Shown: piece by piece, positions 1 to 8,126 of the stretch
Layout: each line of letters starts with the position of its first letter
How positions within the stretch are numbered: the first letter of the stretch is position 1
Assembly (NCBI GenBank): GCA_947626405.1
Contig: CANQSE010000035.1
Location: 1 to 12,123 of the forward strand
Direction: 5' to 3'
DNA length: 12,123 nucleotides
Source: an uncultured Acetatifactor sp.
GTDB lineage: Bacteria > Bacillota > Clostridia > Lachnospirales > Lachnospiraceae
Notes under the pieces: model-generated
Seen by the model: only the letters and a program-made list of their open reading frames with translations
Told to the model about the DNA's origin: nothing
Databases searched by the model: none
Program-made: the position numbers and the translations under genes

Positions 1-89
1 CGGAAATTACATCCCCCAACAAAAATCGTGGCCGCCACATGTTCCGGATAATCCAGCAGGGTTGTTTTCTGAAAACCGCATATCCTCAT
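1..89 (-). CDS. Radical-SAM activating protein, anaerobic ribonucleotide reductase activase-like (5' part only)
   Basis: Reading leftward from an ATG at 89-87, 29 codons are open to the window edge, so this is the N-terminus of a gene cut by the boundary. The peptide begins MRICGFQKTTLLDYP and ends at GGCNF followed by the first bases of an Arg codon. This is the usual opening of NrdG-type or PflA-type activases, where the Cys (residue 27) would be the first cysteine of the CxxxCxxC iron-sulfur motif; the rest of the motif is outside the window. A good ribosome binding site (GGGGAAG, 8 bases before the ATG) lies inside the last codons of malQ, and the malQ stop is only 5 bases upstream, so the gene is probably translated from the same message as glgP-malQ. 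Family members install a glycyl radical on a partner enzyme under anaerobic conditions. Which partner is served cannot be told from 29 residues. Confidence 0.75.
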   Translation of the reverse strand, partial: MRICGFQKTTLLDYPEHVAATIFVGGCNF

Positions 90-94
90 AAGCT

Positions 95-1615
95 TTACTT
101 CCCCGCCTTTTTTCCCGTGCTCCGCTCATACTCCGGTATGCGTCCGTAAAGTCCGGCCAGTTCCCTGGTCTTCTGCGCAAGCTCATGCGTAAAAGCCTCG
201 GGCTTCATGCGCCATTTCCAGTTATCGCCAAGCGTCGAGGGCGTGTTGATCCTGGCTTCCGATCCCAGGCCCAGAATATCCTGCATCGGTATCACCGCCA
301 AATCCGCCACGCTGGCGTAAGCGCTCCTCACAAATTCCCAGTTTATCTGTTTTTTCCGCGTCCCTGTCAGATTAAGGTAACGATCACAGAAACGCCTGTC
401 CTCCCTCTTAACCGACCTGTACCATCCAATGGTGGTGTCATTGTCATGAGTGCCTGTATAGACTACACAGTTTGACGGATAACGGTGAGGAAGGTAATTG
501 CTCTCCTCCCTTGAATCAAACGCAAACTGCAGCACCTTCATTCCCGGGTACCCCGTCTTTTTCACAAGGCGCAGTACGGACGGCGTGAGAAAGCCCAGAT
601 CCTCCGCGATAACCTCTCTGCTGCCAAGCGCTTTTTTCACCGCGGCAAACAGTTCATAGCCCGGACCCGGTCTCCACTCGCCATGCTCCGCGGTCTTTGC
701 TCCGGCGGGTATGGCATAGTAAGCGTCAAAAGCGCGGAAATGGTCGATCCTCACAATATCATACATTTCATAGCATGCCGAAAGCCTCCGGATCCACCAG
801 TTAAATTCCGTTTTTTTGTGATATTCCCAGTCATAGAGCGGATTTCCCCAAAGCTGTCCGGTTGCGGAAAAGGCGTCCGGCGGACATCCCGCAACGGCGG
901 TAGGATTACATGCTTCGTCAAACTGAAACAGCTCCGGAGCGGCCCATGCGTCCGAGCTGTCAAAGGCCACATAGATAGGTATATCCCCTATAATGCTGAT
1001 CCCCTGACTGTTTGCATACGACTTGAGTTTATCCCACTGTGTGCGGAACATGTACTGCTGGAAACGGTAAAACTCCATTTCCTTTGCATATTTTTTGCGA
1101 CACGCCGCCATGGCGAGAGGCTTTCTTGTCTTTATATCTTCGTCCCACTCAACCCAGCACACATTGTGAAAGGCGTTTTTCAACGCCATGTACAGAGCGT
1201 AATCGTCAAGCCAGCTTTTGTTTTCTTCCGAAAATCTGACAAAATCCGGATCATCTGATATTCCGCTGTTCTGCCACGCTTTTCTCAAAAGTGCGAACCT
1301 GTTCTCATACAGCCGCGGGTAATCCACATACTCGGGATTATCCCCCAGGTCATATTTTTCACATTGTTTTTTGGTGAGCCAGCCCCGCGCGATAAGATCC
1401 TCAATGTCTATAAAATAGGGGTTACCTGCAAATGTTGAAAACGACTGATATGGCGAATCACCATATCCGGTAGGCCCAAGCGGCAGGATCTGCCAGCATG
1501 ATTGCCCCGCCTCCCTGAGTCTGTCCACAAACTCATACGCTTCCCGCGAAAAGCATCCGATCCCATATGCTGAAGGAAGGCTTGACACAGGAAGCAGCAC
1601 ACCGCATCTTCTCAT
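95..1615 (-). CDS. malQ: 4-alpha-glucanotransferase (amylomaltase, GH77)
   Basis: This cytoplasmic enzyme moves alpha-1,4-glucan segments between maltodextrins, so short limit chains become long enough for phosphorylase. From the chosen start the protein has 506 residues, normal for bacterial GH77. It opens with MRRCGVLLPVSSLPS and contains WQILPLGPTGYGDSPYQ, both family signatures. The expected catalytic residues are visible: the nucleophile Asp291 in RIDHFR, the acid/base Glu338 in VIAEDLG, and Asp391 in GTHDND. The open frame extends 21 codons further up to an ATG at 1678, 3 bases after the glgP stop, but that extension does not resemble the family. The ATG at 1615 has GGTGA 5 bases upstream and sits exactly where the homologous region begins; an ATG at 1627 is also possible. 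It lies directly downstream of glgP and is presumably co-transcribed. Function is confident; the start is less certain. Confidence 0.95.
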   Translation of the reverse strand: MRRCGVLLPVSSLPSAYGIGCFSREAYEFVDRLREAGQSCWQILPLGPTGYGDSPYQSFSTFAGNPYFIDIEDLIARGWLTKKQCEKYDLGDNPEYVDYPRLYENRFALLRKAWQNSGISDDPDFVRFSEENKSWLDDYALYMALKNAFHNVCWVEWDEDIKTRKPLAMAACRKKYAKEMEFYRFQQYMFRTQWDKLKSYANSQGISIIGDIPIYVAFDSSDAWAAPELFQFDEACNPTAVAGCPPDAFSATGQLWGNPLYDWEYHKKTEFNWWIRRLSACYEMYDIVRIDHFRAFDAYYAIPAGAKTAEHGEWRPGPGYELFAAVKKALGSREVIAEDLGFLTPSVLRLVKKTGYPGMKVLQFAFDSREESNYLPHRYPSNCVVYTGTHDNDTTIGWYRSVKREDRRFCDRYLNLTGTRKKQINWEFVRSAYASVADLAVIPMQDILGLGSEARINTPSTLGDNWKWRMKPEAFTHELAQKTRELAGLYGRIPEYERSTGKKAGK

Positions 1616-1681
1616 AATAATCACCATTCCAAGCGGACATATCCGCCTTGCATTTTCCCGACACCAATGTCGGATCATACA

Positions 1682-3952
1682 CTACTTTAACTTCCAGATA
1701 TCCTCATTATATTCCCGTATAGTTCTGTCTGAGGAGAAAAAGCCAGCCTTTGCAATGTTTACCAGCATCATTCTTTTCCACTTTTCCCTGTCCTCGTAAT
1801 CCGAAAGCATACGGTCTTTAACCCTTATATAATCCTCAAGATCCAGAAGCGTCATAAACCAGTCTTTGTTTAAAAGCTCCTTGTGCAGACGTTCCAGATT
1901 TTCCCTGTGTCCCACCTTCATTGCCTGTTTCCCTACAATGAAATCCACGGCCTTTTTGATAACGGGACTCTTTTTATAATAATCTCTTGAAACATAGTCA
2001 GCCTTTGCATAGTGTCCGATGACCGCATCGCTCTTTTCACCAAAAATATATATATTGCCGTCTCCCACCAATTGGTGTATTTCCACGTTAGCTCCGTCGC
2101 TGGTTCCCAATGTCACGGCGCCGTTTAACATAAACTTCATGTTTCCCGTGCCTGACGCCTCCTTTGATGCAAGCGAGATCTGTTCAGATATGTCGCATGC
2201 GGGAATAAGCTTTTCAGCGTAGCTTACATTGTAATTTTCCACCATGACAACCTTCATATAAGGGCTCACTTTGGGATCGTTGTTTACAATGTCAGCCAGC
2301 ACAAGCAGCAGGTGGATTATATCCTGCGCGATCACATATGCCGGAGCGGCCTTTGCGCCAAAGATGAACGTAACAGGTCTGCAGGGCTTTTTACCGCCCT
2401 TGATCTCCAGATATTTATGTATTATATACAGTGCGTTCATCTGCTGCCGTTTATACTCGTGGAGACGCTTGATCTGGATATCAAACACGGAATCCGGATC
2501 AATCTCTATCCCCTCCTTTTCCCTGATGTAAGCGGCAAGCTCGCGCTTTTTCCCGATTTTAATCTCCTCTATGGCATTTAAGACCTTCTCATCCTCCGAG
2601 CTTTTAAGGAGCTTCTCAAGCTGCCCCGCATCCTTCTTGAAACCGTCGCCGATTGTATCGGACAGCAAGGCCGAAAGCTCCCTGTTGCAGGATAAAAGCC
2701 ATCTGCGGAACGTTATGCCGTTGGTCTTATTGTTAAACTTTTCAGGATAGATCCTGTAAAAATGATTAAGTTCCGTGTTTTTAAGAATTTCCGTGTGGAT
2801 TTCGGCCACGCCGTTTACGCTGAATCCGTAATGGATATCGATATGCGCCATATGCACACGCTTCTGATCGTCAATGATCTGCACCCTGGGATCCTTGTAT
2901 TTTTTCGCCACCCTGGCGTTTAGCTCCTTGATTATGGGAACAAGCTGCGGCACAACCTTTTCCATGTATGCAAGCGGCCACTTCTCCAGCGCCTCCGCAA
3001 GAATCGTATGATTAGTGTATGCGCATGTCCTGCTCACCACTCTCACCGCATCCTCCATGGTGAATCCTTCTTCCCATGTGAGTATACGAATCAGCTCAGG
3101 TATAACCAGTGTGGGATGGGTATCGTTGATCTGGATCGCCACATAACGGTCCATGCGGTGCAGGCTGCGCTTATTCTCCTTCAGTTCCCTGATGATGAGC
3201 TGCGCAGCGTTGCTGACCATAAAGTATTCCTGGTATATGCGCAGCAGATTGCCGGCTTCGTCGGAATCGTCGGGATACAAAAACAGCGTGAGATTTTTGT
3301 CAATCTTTTCCTTGTCAAAATCAATTCCGCTTTTTACCAGCTTCTCGTCAACCGACTCAAGATCGAAAAGATGCAGCTTATTACGCCCGTTTTCATATCC
3401 AATGACATCGATGTCATAAAGCACTGATGTCACTTTTTTGTCCCCGAAGCATACTTCAAAGGTAGTATCGGTTTTATGCAGCCAGGAATTTTTACGTATC
3501 CAGTCGTCCTTTTCCGCTTTCTGCAGCTTATCGCGAAATACCTGTTTAAAAAGTCCAAAATGATAATTAAGGCCGATGCCGTCTCCCGCAAGTCCAAGAG
3601 TGGCAATGGAATCAAGAAAACATGCCGCCAGACGCCCCAGGCCGCCGTTTCCAAGCGAAGGCTCGGGCTCCGCCTCCTCGATGACAGCGAGATCCCTGCC
3701 GTTGTTTTTAAGGATTTCCGCCAGTTCGTCATAGATGCCAAGGTTTATCAGATTGTTTGAAAGAAGCTTCCCCATCAGAAATTCCATGGAGATATAATAA
3801 ACCTTCTTTTTGCCTTTTATAACAGGTTTCTTTTTCGTCTGATCCTTTGTAAGCTGCAGTACACAGTCATAAAGCTGAGCGTCGGAGCATGTCCTTATGT
3901 TCTTTTTGTACCTCTGACCTATAAGAATCTCAAGCTGTTTTTCCAAACTCAT
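1682..3952 (-). CDS. glgP: Glycogen/maltodextrin phosphorylase (GT35)
   Basis: This PLP-dependent cytoplasmic enzyme cleaves the non-reducing end of glycogen or maltodextrin with phosphate, giving glucose-1-phosphate. The protein has 756 residues, shorter than the roughly 800-840 of enterobacterial or animal enzymes but typical of the compact clostridial type. Recognisable blocks include [15 protein letters not shown] near residue 50, [15 protein letters not shown] in the N-terminal half, the QINDTHP segment, [16 protein letters not shown], and [15 protein letters not shown], in which Lys606 is the expected Schiff-base lysine for PLP, followed by [10 protein letters not shown]. The start ATG has AAAGGGG with a 5-base spacer. 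malQ follows within 66 bases (or 3 bases if the longer malQ frame is used), which indicates a glycogen/maltodextrin breakdown operon. The upstream gap of 118 bases holds an inverted repeat that may regulate it. Glycogen and maltodextrin substrates cannot be separated from sequence alone. Confidence 0.97.
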   Translation of the reverse strand: MSLEKQLEILIGQRYKKNIRTCSDAQLYDCVLQLTKDQTKKKPVIKGKKKVYYISMEFLMGKLLSNNLINLGIYDELAEILKNNGRDLAVIEEAEPEPSLGNGGLGRLAACFLDSIATLGLAGDGIGLNYHFGLFKQVFRDKLQKAEKDDWIRKNSWLHKTDTTFEVCFGDKKVTSVLYDIDVIGYENGRNKLHLFDLESVDEKLVKSGIDFDKEKIDKNLTLFLYPDDSDEAGNLLRIYQEYFMVSNAAQLIIRELKENKRSLHRMDRYVAIQINDTHPTLVIPELIRILTWEEGFTMEDAVRVVSRTCAYTNHTILAEALEKWPLAYMEKVVPQLVPIIKELNARVAKKYKDPRVQIIDDQKRVHMAHIDIHYGFSVNGVAEIHTEILKNTELNHFYRIYPEKFNNKTNGITFRRWLLSCNRELSALLSDTIGDGFKKDAGQLEKLLKSSEDEKVLNAIEEIKIGKKRELAAYIREKEGIEIDPDSVFDIQIKRLHEYKRQQMNALYIIHKYLEIKGGKKPCRPVTFIFGAKAAPAYVIAQDIIHLLLVLADIVNNDPKVSPYMKVVMVENYNVSYAEKLIPACDISEQISLASKEASGTGNMKFMLNGAVTLGTSDGANVEIHQLVGDGNIYIFGEKSDAVIGHYAKADYVSRDYYKKSPVIKKAVDFIVGKQAMKVGHRENLERLHKELLNKDWFMTLLDLEDYIRVKDRMLSDYEDREKWKRMMLVNIAKAGFFSSDRTIREYNEDIWKLK

Positions 3953-3999
3953 TTTAATCCCCTTTCCGGAGCGTCACAGACTTTCCGCAATTTCCTTAC

Positions 4000-4034
4000 C
4001 TGTTTCCAGAACATCACAGGAAACAGTTTGTCAA
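4000..4034 (-). promoter_or_regulatory. Perfect inverted repeat beside a TTGACA box upstream of glgP
   Basis: CTGTTTCC at 4000-4007 and GGAAACAG at 4019-4026 form an 8-bp perfect inverted repeat with an 11-base centre. On the minus strand a consensus -35 box, TTGACA, lies at 4034-4029, so the repeat begins 2 bases downstream of it and covers the spacer region. The best -10 at the normal spacing is poor (TTCTGG), so the promoter itself is not secure. No T-run follows the repeat on either strand, which argues against a terminator. The position, 48-74 bases before the glgP start codon, suits a repressor or activator site. The regulator is unknown. The rest of the 118-base gap holds only the glgP ribosome binding site. 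Confidence 0.35.
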
Positions 4035-4070
4035 TAACACCAATTTAAAGGACATAGCCCTGTAGAAATT

Positions 4071-4718
4071 TTACAAAATAAGCTCCTCTCTCAATACCTC
4101 AAATGCCTCTCCGTACATTTTTCCCATCTCATATCCTCGAAATGCCGCCCTTGCTGTCACACCGCGAATCCAGTAATCGCCATATTTGTTTTTTTCCGTA
4201 ACATGCTCATCCAACGCAGCTACTTTAGTGTCGATCACATCAGTTATGTCTACATACATTTGAGGTCGGAAGCCCACATAGGATCTTCCAGATGGAGAAA
4301 TGGGTTCGTAAAAATAAATCGTATTATAACGTCTTGCTGCAGAAATAGTAGCCTTTCCAACTGCGACATGCGCCTGATGCGTGTCAAAAGGCCAGTGCGT
4401 AAAAATAATATCCGGTTTAATAATGTTAATTCTTTTCTCTATTGCTTCTACCGATTTTGAATCGTAGGCAATGTCCTTATTGCTGAAATTCAAAATATCA
4501 AGGTCCTTACATCCCAAAACCCTGGCTGCATTTCTTCCTTCCTGCATAGCAATCTCATCCGTTCTCATTACTTTGCCATTATAATCAGTGTATCCGGATT
4601 GACTCATTACAATCATATAAACATCATGTCCGTCACGTATTGCCTTTGCCAGCGTTCCCCCCACGGCCAACTCAATATCGTCCAAATGTGCGCCAATAGC
4701 AACAATTATCTTTTTCAT
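4071..4718 (-). CDS. PIG-L/LmbE-family deacetylase
   Basis: A 215-residue cytoplasmic protein of the PIG-L fold, a family of zinc hydrolases that remove acetyl groups from N-acetylglucosamine-type sugars (for example BshB in bacillithiol synthesis and PIG-L on GlcNAc-phosphatidylinositol). The N-terminus carries the defining AHLDDIE motif (His11, Asp13, Asp14), and the second metal-site motif is seen as HWPFDTHQAH, with His114 and His117. The start ATG has a strong GGGAGG 11 bases upstream, and the glycosyltransferase gene ends 16 bases before it, so they are probably one transcript. Placement after a glycosyltransferase and two acyltransferases points to deacetylation of a sugar on or for a surface glycan, not to bacillithiol synthesis, but the substrate is inferred. 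It is the last gene of the cluster; no convincing terminator was found in the 118 bases after it. Confidence 0.88.
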   Translation of the reverse strand: MKKIIVAIGAHLDDIELAVGGTLAKAIRDGHDVYMIVMSQSGYTDYNGKVMRTDEIAMQEGRNAARVLGCKDLDILNFSNKDIAYDSKSVEAIEKRINIIKPDIIFTHWPFDTHQAHVAVGKATISAARRYNTIYFYEPISPSGRSYVGFRPQMYVDITDVIDTKVAALDEHVTEKNKYGDYWIRGVTARAAFRGYEMGKMYGEAFEVLREELIL

Positions 4719-4734
4719 TCCGGTATCTTCCTCC

Positions 4735-5769
4735 CTATTGTCCTGTTTTTCTGTTTTTTATCTTTCTGGACATTTGTTTTAACCTGTAGATAAACATAAA
4801 AACAACTGTAGATCTTAACTGTAAATCAATCAATTTATTTTCATACTCATTAACTTCCTGCATGTAATAAGGATTCTGTCGGAAATTCGGAAATGTTGCC
4901 ACCATTTCCTCTCCCAATTTTTTTACGAAGCTTACTTTCTTCTTAATATCACTCTGCATATATGAAAAAAGAGTGTTCCTGTAAAACATAATCCCGTAAT
5001 GATATTCTATTACGTCTCGAAATTCCTCTAACGCACCGTTTTCCTTTGCATAATTAAGCATAATGCGCATGGCTTCAATTCTATCCTGGCAATTTTTCAG
5101 ATTAACGGCATGCGTCGTTGACCCAGTACGCTGATAGTAAAAAACATTTGCCTCTGGTATATGCTCAAAATGCTTAATCCTCATTCCTATTTCTACAATT
5201 GCGGCATTGTCCTCATAAAACATATGCTCAGGAAATTTAAATTCTTTCTCAAAGAATATCTCCCTTGAATATATTTTTGTACTAATGGGTCCGGGATGCA
5301 GCAAATATTTTTTTCTTATCTCATGGTTAAATATTCCTGTTTGACTTAGTAGATTGCACTCCTCGCGCTGAGTTGGAACCATGGTATGCTCATAGACCCT
5401 GCACATATCTGTTCCTACAACGTCCGCCCCAGTGCGTTTTGCAAGTTCAACCATTCTTTCATAGAGGTCTTCTACTACCCAGTCATCTGCATCCATAAAG
5501 CCTATATACCGCCCCTGCGCTTCCTGTAGTCCCAGATTCCTTGCACCTCCCTGTTTCCTGTTGTCCGGAGATGCAATCACCTTAACTCTGCCGGGATACC
5601 TTTTCTCAAATTCTTTAAGAATTTTAAGCGAATCGTCCGTGGATGCATCATCAACCGCTATAATTTCCATGTTCTGCAATGTCTGGCGCACCAGAGAATT
5701 AATGCAGTATTCAAGATTACCGTCTTCAGCCATATTATAAACAGGTACAATCACGCTTAATTCTAACAT
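4735..5769 (-). CDS. Family 2 glycosyltransferase (GT-A fold)
   Basis: A 344-residue protein that should transfer a sugar from a nucleotide donor to a glycan or lipid acceptor at the cytoplasmic face of the membrane. The N-terminal GT-A domain (about residues 1-110) is clear: LSVIVPVYNM at the start, EIIAVDDASTDDS with nucleotide-binding Asp40/Asp41, GGARNLGL, and the metal-binding DxD as FMDADDW (Asp93, Asp95). The C-terminal half (about 120-344) is less conserved and rich in Lys, Tyr and Phe, as is common for capsule or teichoic-acid type GT2 enzymes; there is no obvious membrane helix. The start overlaps the last 7 bases of the upstream acyltransferase gene, indicating translational coupling, and is preceded by AAGGGG and AAGGG. 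Donor and acceptor cannot be deduced. Confidence 0.92.
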   Translation of the reverse strand: MLELSVIVPVYNMAEDGNLEYCINSLVRQTLQNMEIIAVDDASTDDSLKILKEFEKRYPGRVKVIASPDNRKQGGARNLGLQEAQGRYIGFMDADDWVVEDLYERMVELAKRTGADVVGTDMCRVYEHTMVPTQREECNLLSQTGIFNHEIRKKYLLHPGPISTKIYSREIFFEKEFKFPEHMFYEDNAAIVEIGMRIKHFEHIPEANVFYYQRTGSTTHAVNLKNCQDRIEAMRIMLNYAKENGALEEFRDVIEYHYGIMFYRNTLFSYMQSDIKKKVSFVKKLGEEMVATFPNFRQNPYYMQEVNEYENKLIDLQLRSTVVFMFIYRLKQMSRKIKNRKTGQ

Positions 5770-6857
5770 TCGCCCTTACCCCTTCTGACAAAATGAACAG
5801 TAATAATCCTAAAAAAGAAAGCGCGGAACATGTCCACACAAATACCAAGCACAAACATAACACCCACAGCGCCAAGAACTCGAAACAGAAAAAGAGGAAT
5901 CGGCTGGTTCATGACTTCCCTCAGTCCAAACCAGTCTTGCCACATATATCTTATCAAAAGACTTTCCTGCAAAAGATATACACCCAGACAATATGGAGAA
6001 AGTCTACACGCCAACCTTCCGATTTTCTCTCCCAAAGGCTTTGCATGAAGAAATGCTGCAAATATACCAAGCGCCGAAAAGAAAACCAAAATGTGATTAT
6101 ACTCAAGAGAAACTGTAGTCATTTCCTTAAGCCGTCCAGTTCTCGTTTGAATTTTACTCACAACAAATATCTCCGCCAGAATCAGAAAAGTACTGACAAT
6201 ATAAATAATCCATCCACGTCTGACAGAATTTAATATCTTAAATCCATAAAGTCTGATATAGGCTCCCACCAAAAACAGGATTAAGTACCAGAAAAACGAA
6301 TATCCTTGAGTATCCATCGACAATCTAACCGGCAGAAGACTTTTTATTATGCACTCAAAAATAAGCAGCAGCAAAATCACTCGCTGCAACTGGTTTTTCG
6401 TCATAGCCTGAACGCCACCCACGAGCAGAGGCAACAACATATATATAACGACATATGAGGAAACAAACCAGTATGTCTCCATATGAACAGGCAAAAAATG
6501 CTGAAGCAGGTCGTAGATATCCAAATCAGCCGGCTCAACCTTTCCAAGGGGAAGAAATAAAATAAAAGTGCCAACCGAATAAAACAACGTCTGAAATACT
6601 ATTTCCGCCATGCGGCCTATTTTAAATTTGGAAGATATCAAAAAATAACCGGAAATTAACATAAAAATATTAACGGCAGGTGCGGAAACCCCCTCAAGCA
6701 CCCAGGCAATCCATCCGTTTACAGAAATTTCATTTCCCATAAAAGGCAGCAAATCACTCTTGGTCAGTGCATGAAGCATTGTCACCATCATCATTGATAT
6801 CATTCTTAAAAAATCCATGTTAGCATTTCTTTTGCCTTCCAGTTGGACCGATGCCAT
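5763..6857 (-). CDS. Acyltransferase 3 family membrane protein
   Basis: A 364-residue, very hydrophobic protein with about ten membrane-spanning stretches, matching the acyltransferase-3 family (OafA/WecH/NodX-like) in size and layout. These integral membrane enzymes O-acetylate or O-acylate sugars of surface polysaccharides, peptidoglycan or secreted compounds. The family signature R-x10-H is visible at the first helix: Arg18 in MDFLRMIS and His29 in TMLHAL. The N-terminus of this family typically reads 'N..D.LR.ia...V...H', and this one reads NANMDFLRMI. The start ATG has AAGGA with a 9-base spacer. It overlaps the downstream glycosyltransferase by 7 bases and follows the LpxD-like gene by 72 bases; a perfect TATAAT on the minus strand (6923-6918) in that gap has no matching -35. 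The membrane location and neighbours suggest it decorates the same glycan. The acyl group and acceptor are unknown. Confidence 0.9.
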   Translation of the reverse strand: MASVQLEGKRNANMDFLRMISMMMVTMLHALTKSDLLPFMGNEISVNGWIAWVLEGVSAPAVNIFMLISGYFLISSKFKIGRMAEIVFQTLFYSVGTFILFLPLGKVEPADLDIYDLLQHFLPVHMETYWFVSSYVVIYMLLPLLVGGVQAMTKNQLQRVILLLLIFECIIKSLLPVRLSMDTQGYSFFWYLILFLVGAYIRLYGFKILNSVRRGWIIYIVSTFLILAEIFVVSKIQTRTGRLKEMTTVSLEYNHILVFFSALGIFAAFLHAKPLGEKIGRLACRLSPYCLGVYLLQESLLIRYMWQDWFGLREVMNQPIPLFLFRVLGAVGVMFVLGICVDMFRAFFFRIITVHFVRRGKGEC

Positions 6858-6929
6858 GATATGTCGTCCTTTTCAATTAAAACCGTTAACCTTGTCACGT
6901 GAGAGATATTGAGCTCTATTATAAATTGC

Positions 6930-7841
6930 TTATTTAGCCGGGTTGCCTTTTACAGTAACACCATCAGGCACGTCTTTTGTAACAACAGAGCCCATGCCTA
7001 CAAAGGCATCATTCCCAACAGATACACCATCGCGAACCACGGCATTTCCGGATAGATATGCCCTTTCTCCCGTAGAAGAACTTCCCATCATCAGAACCTC
7101 TCCAACAACAATCGTATTTCTGCCAATTTTGACATTATGCGAAATAAAGGCGCAGTTATCAATTCGGCTTCCGCTTCCAATAACAGTATCATCTATGGCC
7201 CCTTTACAAACAACATTGTTGGCACCAATCTGCACATCATCTTCTATGACAATGCCCCCAAACTGAGGAATTGTTATAATCTGTCCGTCTTCGTTCCTGC
7301 GCGTCGTCAGACCGTCAGAACCAATCACTGTATTTTCGCGAATGATACAATCATCGCCAATCTGCACACTGCCGACAATTCTAACCCCTGATGCAATATA
7401 GCAGTTTCTCCCAATCTTTACATTGCCATCAATATATGCTCCCGGAAATACGATTGTGCCCTCTCCAATCTCCGCGCCATCACAAATTACAGCACCATTT
7501 TTGATTTGAAAAGATTTGGGCAACGCATTATAAGTCACATGATTTTCATAAAAAAATTTTGCAAAACCATAACGTGGTTCTTTTGAAAGAATCACAACAT
7601 GTTTTTTTGCAAGTTCTTCCGGAACAGGGTAATTTTCCGGCCATATAACTATACATTCCTCCACCGTCAACGTATTTTTCCATTGACCCATAAATCCTTC
7701 TGTGACAAATAATACAGCATTATTTTTAGGATTTGACAGGCTGGCTGGCCGAACCACCTTGTAATTTCTTGTTTTATCATATTTTGATACATTTATTGAA
7801 AAAAATTCTTTTGGTTCACTCATTTTCATGACGCATGCCAT
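6930..7841 (-). CDS. LpxD-like left-handed beta-helix N-acyltransferase
   Basis: A 303-residue protein with an N-terminal domain (about 1-110) and a long hexapeptide-repeat domain (about 115-300). The middle of the beta-helix follows LpxD closely: VIGSDG (172-177), an IPQFGGIVIEDDVQIGAN segment, GAIDDTVIGSG, and RIDNCAFISHNVKIG, in which His235 matches the catalytic histidine of LpxD. The N-terminal region, with NPKNNAVLFVTEG and SKEPRYGFAKFF, resembles the uridine-binding domain of LpxD, so a UDP-linked amino sugar is a reasonable substrate. True LpxD acts in lipid A synthesis, which Gram-positive bacteria lack, so here it more likely N-acylates a sugar for a surface glycan. It ends soon after KGNPAK without the long C-terminal helix of classical LpxD. 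ATGs at 7841, 7829 and 7823 are possible starts; GTGGAT precedes the first by 5 bases. It is the first gene of the cluster. Confidence 0.85.
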   Translation of the reverse strand: MACVMKMSEPKEFFSINVSKYDKTRNYKVVRPASLSNPKNNAVLFVTEGFMGQWKNTLTVEECIVIWPENYPVPEELAKKHVVILSKEPRYGFAKFFYENHVTYNALPKSFQIKNGAVICDGAEIGEGTIVFPGAYIDGNVKIGRNCYIASGVRIVGSVQIGDDCIIRENTVIGSDGLTTRRNEDGQIITIPQFGGIVIEDDVQIGANNVVCKGAIDDTVIGSGSRIDNCAFISHNVKIGRNTIVVGEVLMMGSSSTGERAYLSGNAVVRDGVSVGNDAFVGMGSVVTKDVPDGVTVKGNPAK

Positions 7842-8020
7842 CCCCCATCCACTTTACAGCGTTGTCGTCAAAACATAACTTTGAGCATGTCTGCCTGTTT
7901 GTCATTTTGCCACGTTTCAAACAGCACTAACATACCCGGCTTTCAACCCCTTTGTTACAGATAATACGCTCTCTGCAGAGAAATCCTTAGTCGGATTCAT
8001 ATTAACGGATACACGATACA

Positions 8021-8052
8021 ATTATACTACCATGTGTCCGCCACAGCATCAA
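8021..8052 (-). promoter_or_regulatory. Possible promoter of the glycan cluster
   Basis: On the minus strand a perfect -10 hexamer TATAAT lies at 8026-8021, and the nearest -35-like sequence is TTGATG at 8052-8047. The spacing is 20 bases, longer than the ideal 17, so this would be a weak or regulated promoter. It would leave a leader of roughly 170 bases before the LpxD-like start codon, containing the palindrome at 7970-7981. No better minus-strand promoter was found closer to the gene. Confidence 0.3.
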
Positions 8053-8070
8053 CATATTTTTTTAATAAAT

Positions 8071-8099
8071 TTGGCAAAATATTCTGCCGTAATTATCAT
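8071..8099 (+). promoter_or_regulatory. Distal tadA promoter
   Basis: TTGGCA at 8071-8076 and TATCAT at 8094-8099 are separated by exactly 17 bases, each one base from the sigma-A consensus. The predicted start lies near 8106, about 80 bases before the tadA ATG. It is one of two candidate promoters for tadA in tandem. Confidence 0.6.
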
Positions 8100-8126
8100 T
8101 ATAAACCCGTTTTAAGCATCTATGAG

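Noticed and set aside
683..1258. Long plus-strand open frame opposite malQ
   Set aside because: It lies entirely antisense to a gene with strong family identity, lacks a ribosome binding site, and its peptide shows no recognisable domain.
3008..3427. Plus-strand open frames opposite glgP
   Set aside because: Antisense shadows of the phosphorylase; no start signal and no family resemblance.
4035..4070. Terminator after the deacetylase gene
   Set aside because: Only a weak stem of two to three pairs can be drawn near 4047-4062, with a poor T-tract.
4000..7924. Similar inverted repeats (CTGTTT...AAACAG) at both ends of the low-GC cluster (4000-4026 and 7895-7924) as insertion or attachment sites
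   Set aside because: Only six bases per arm are shared and the centres differ in length and sequence; no integrase, transposase or flanking direct duplication is present.
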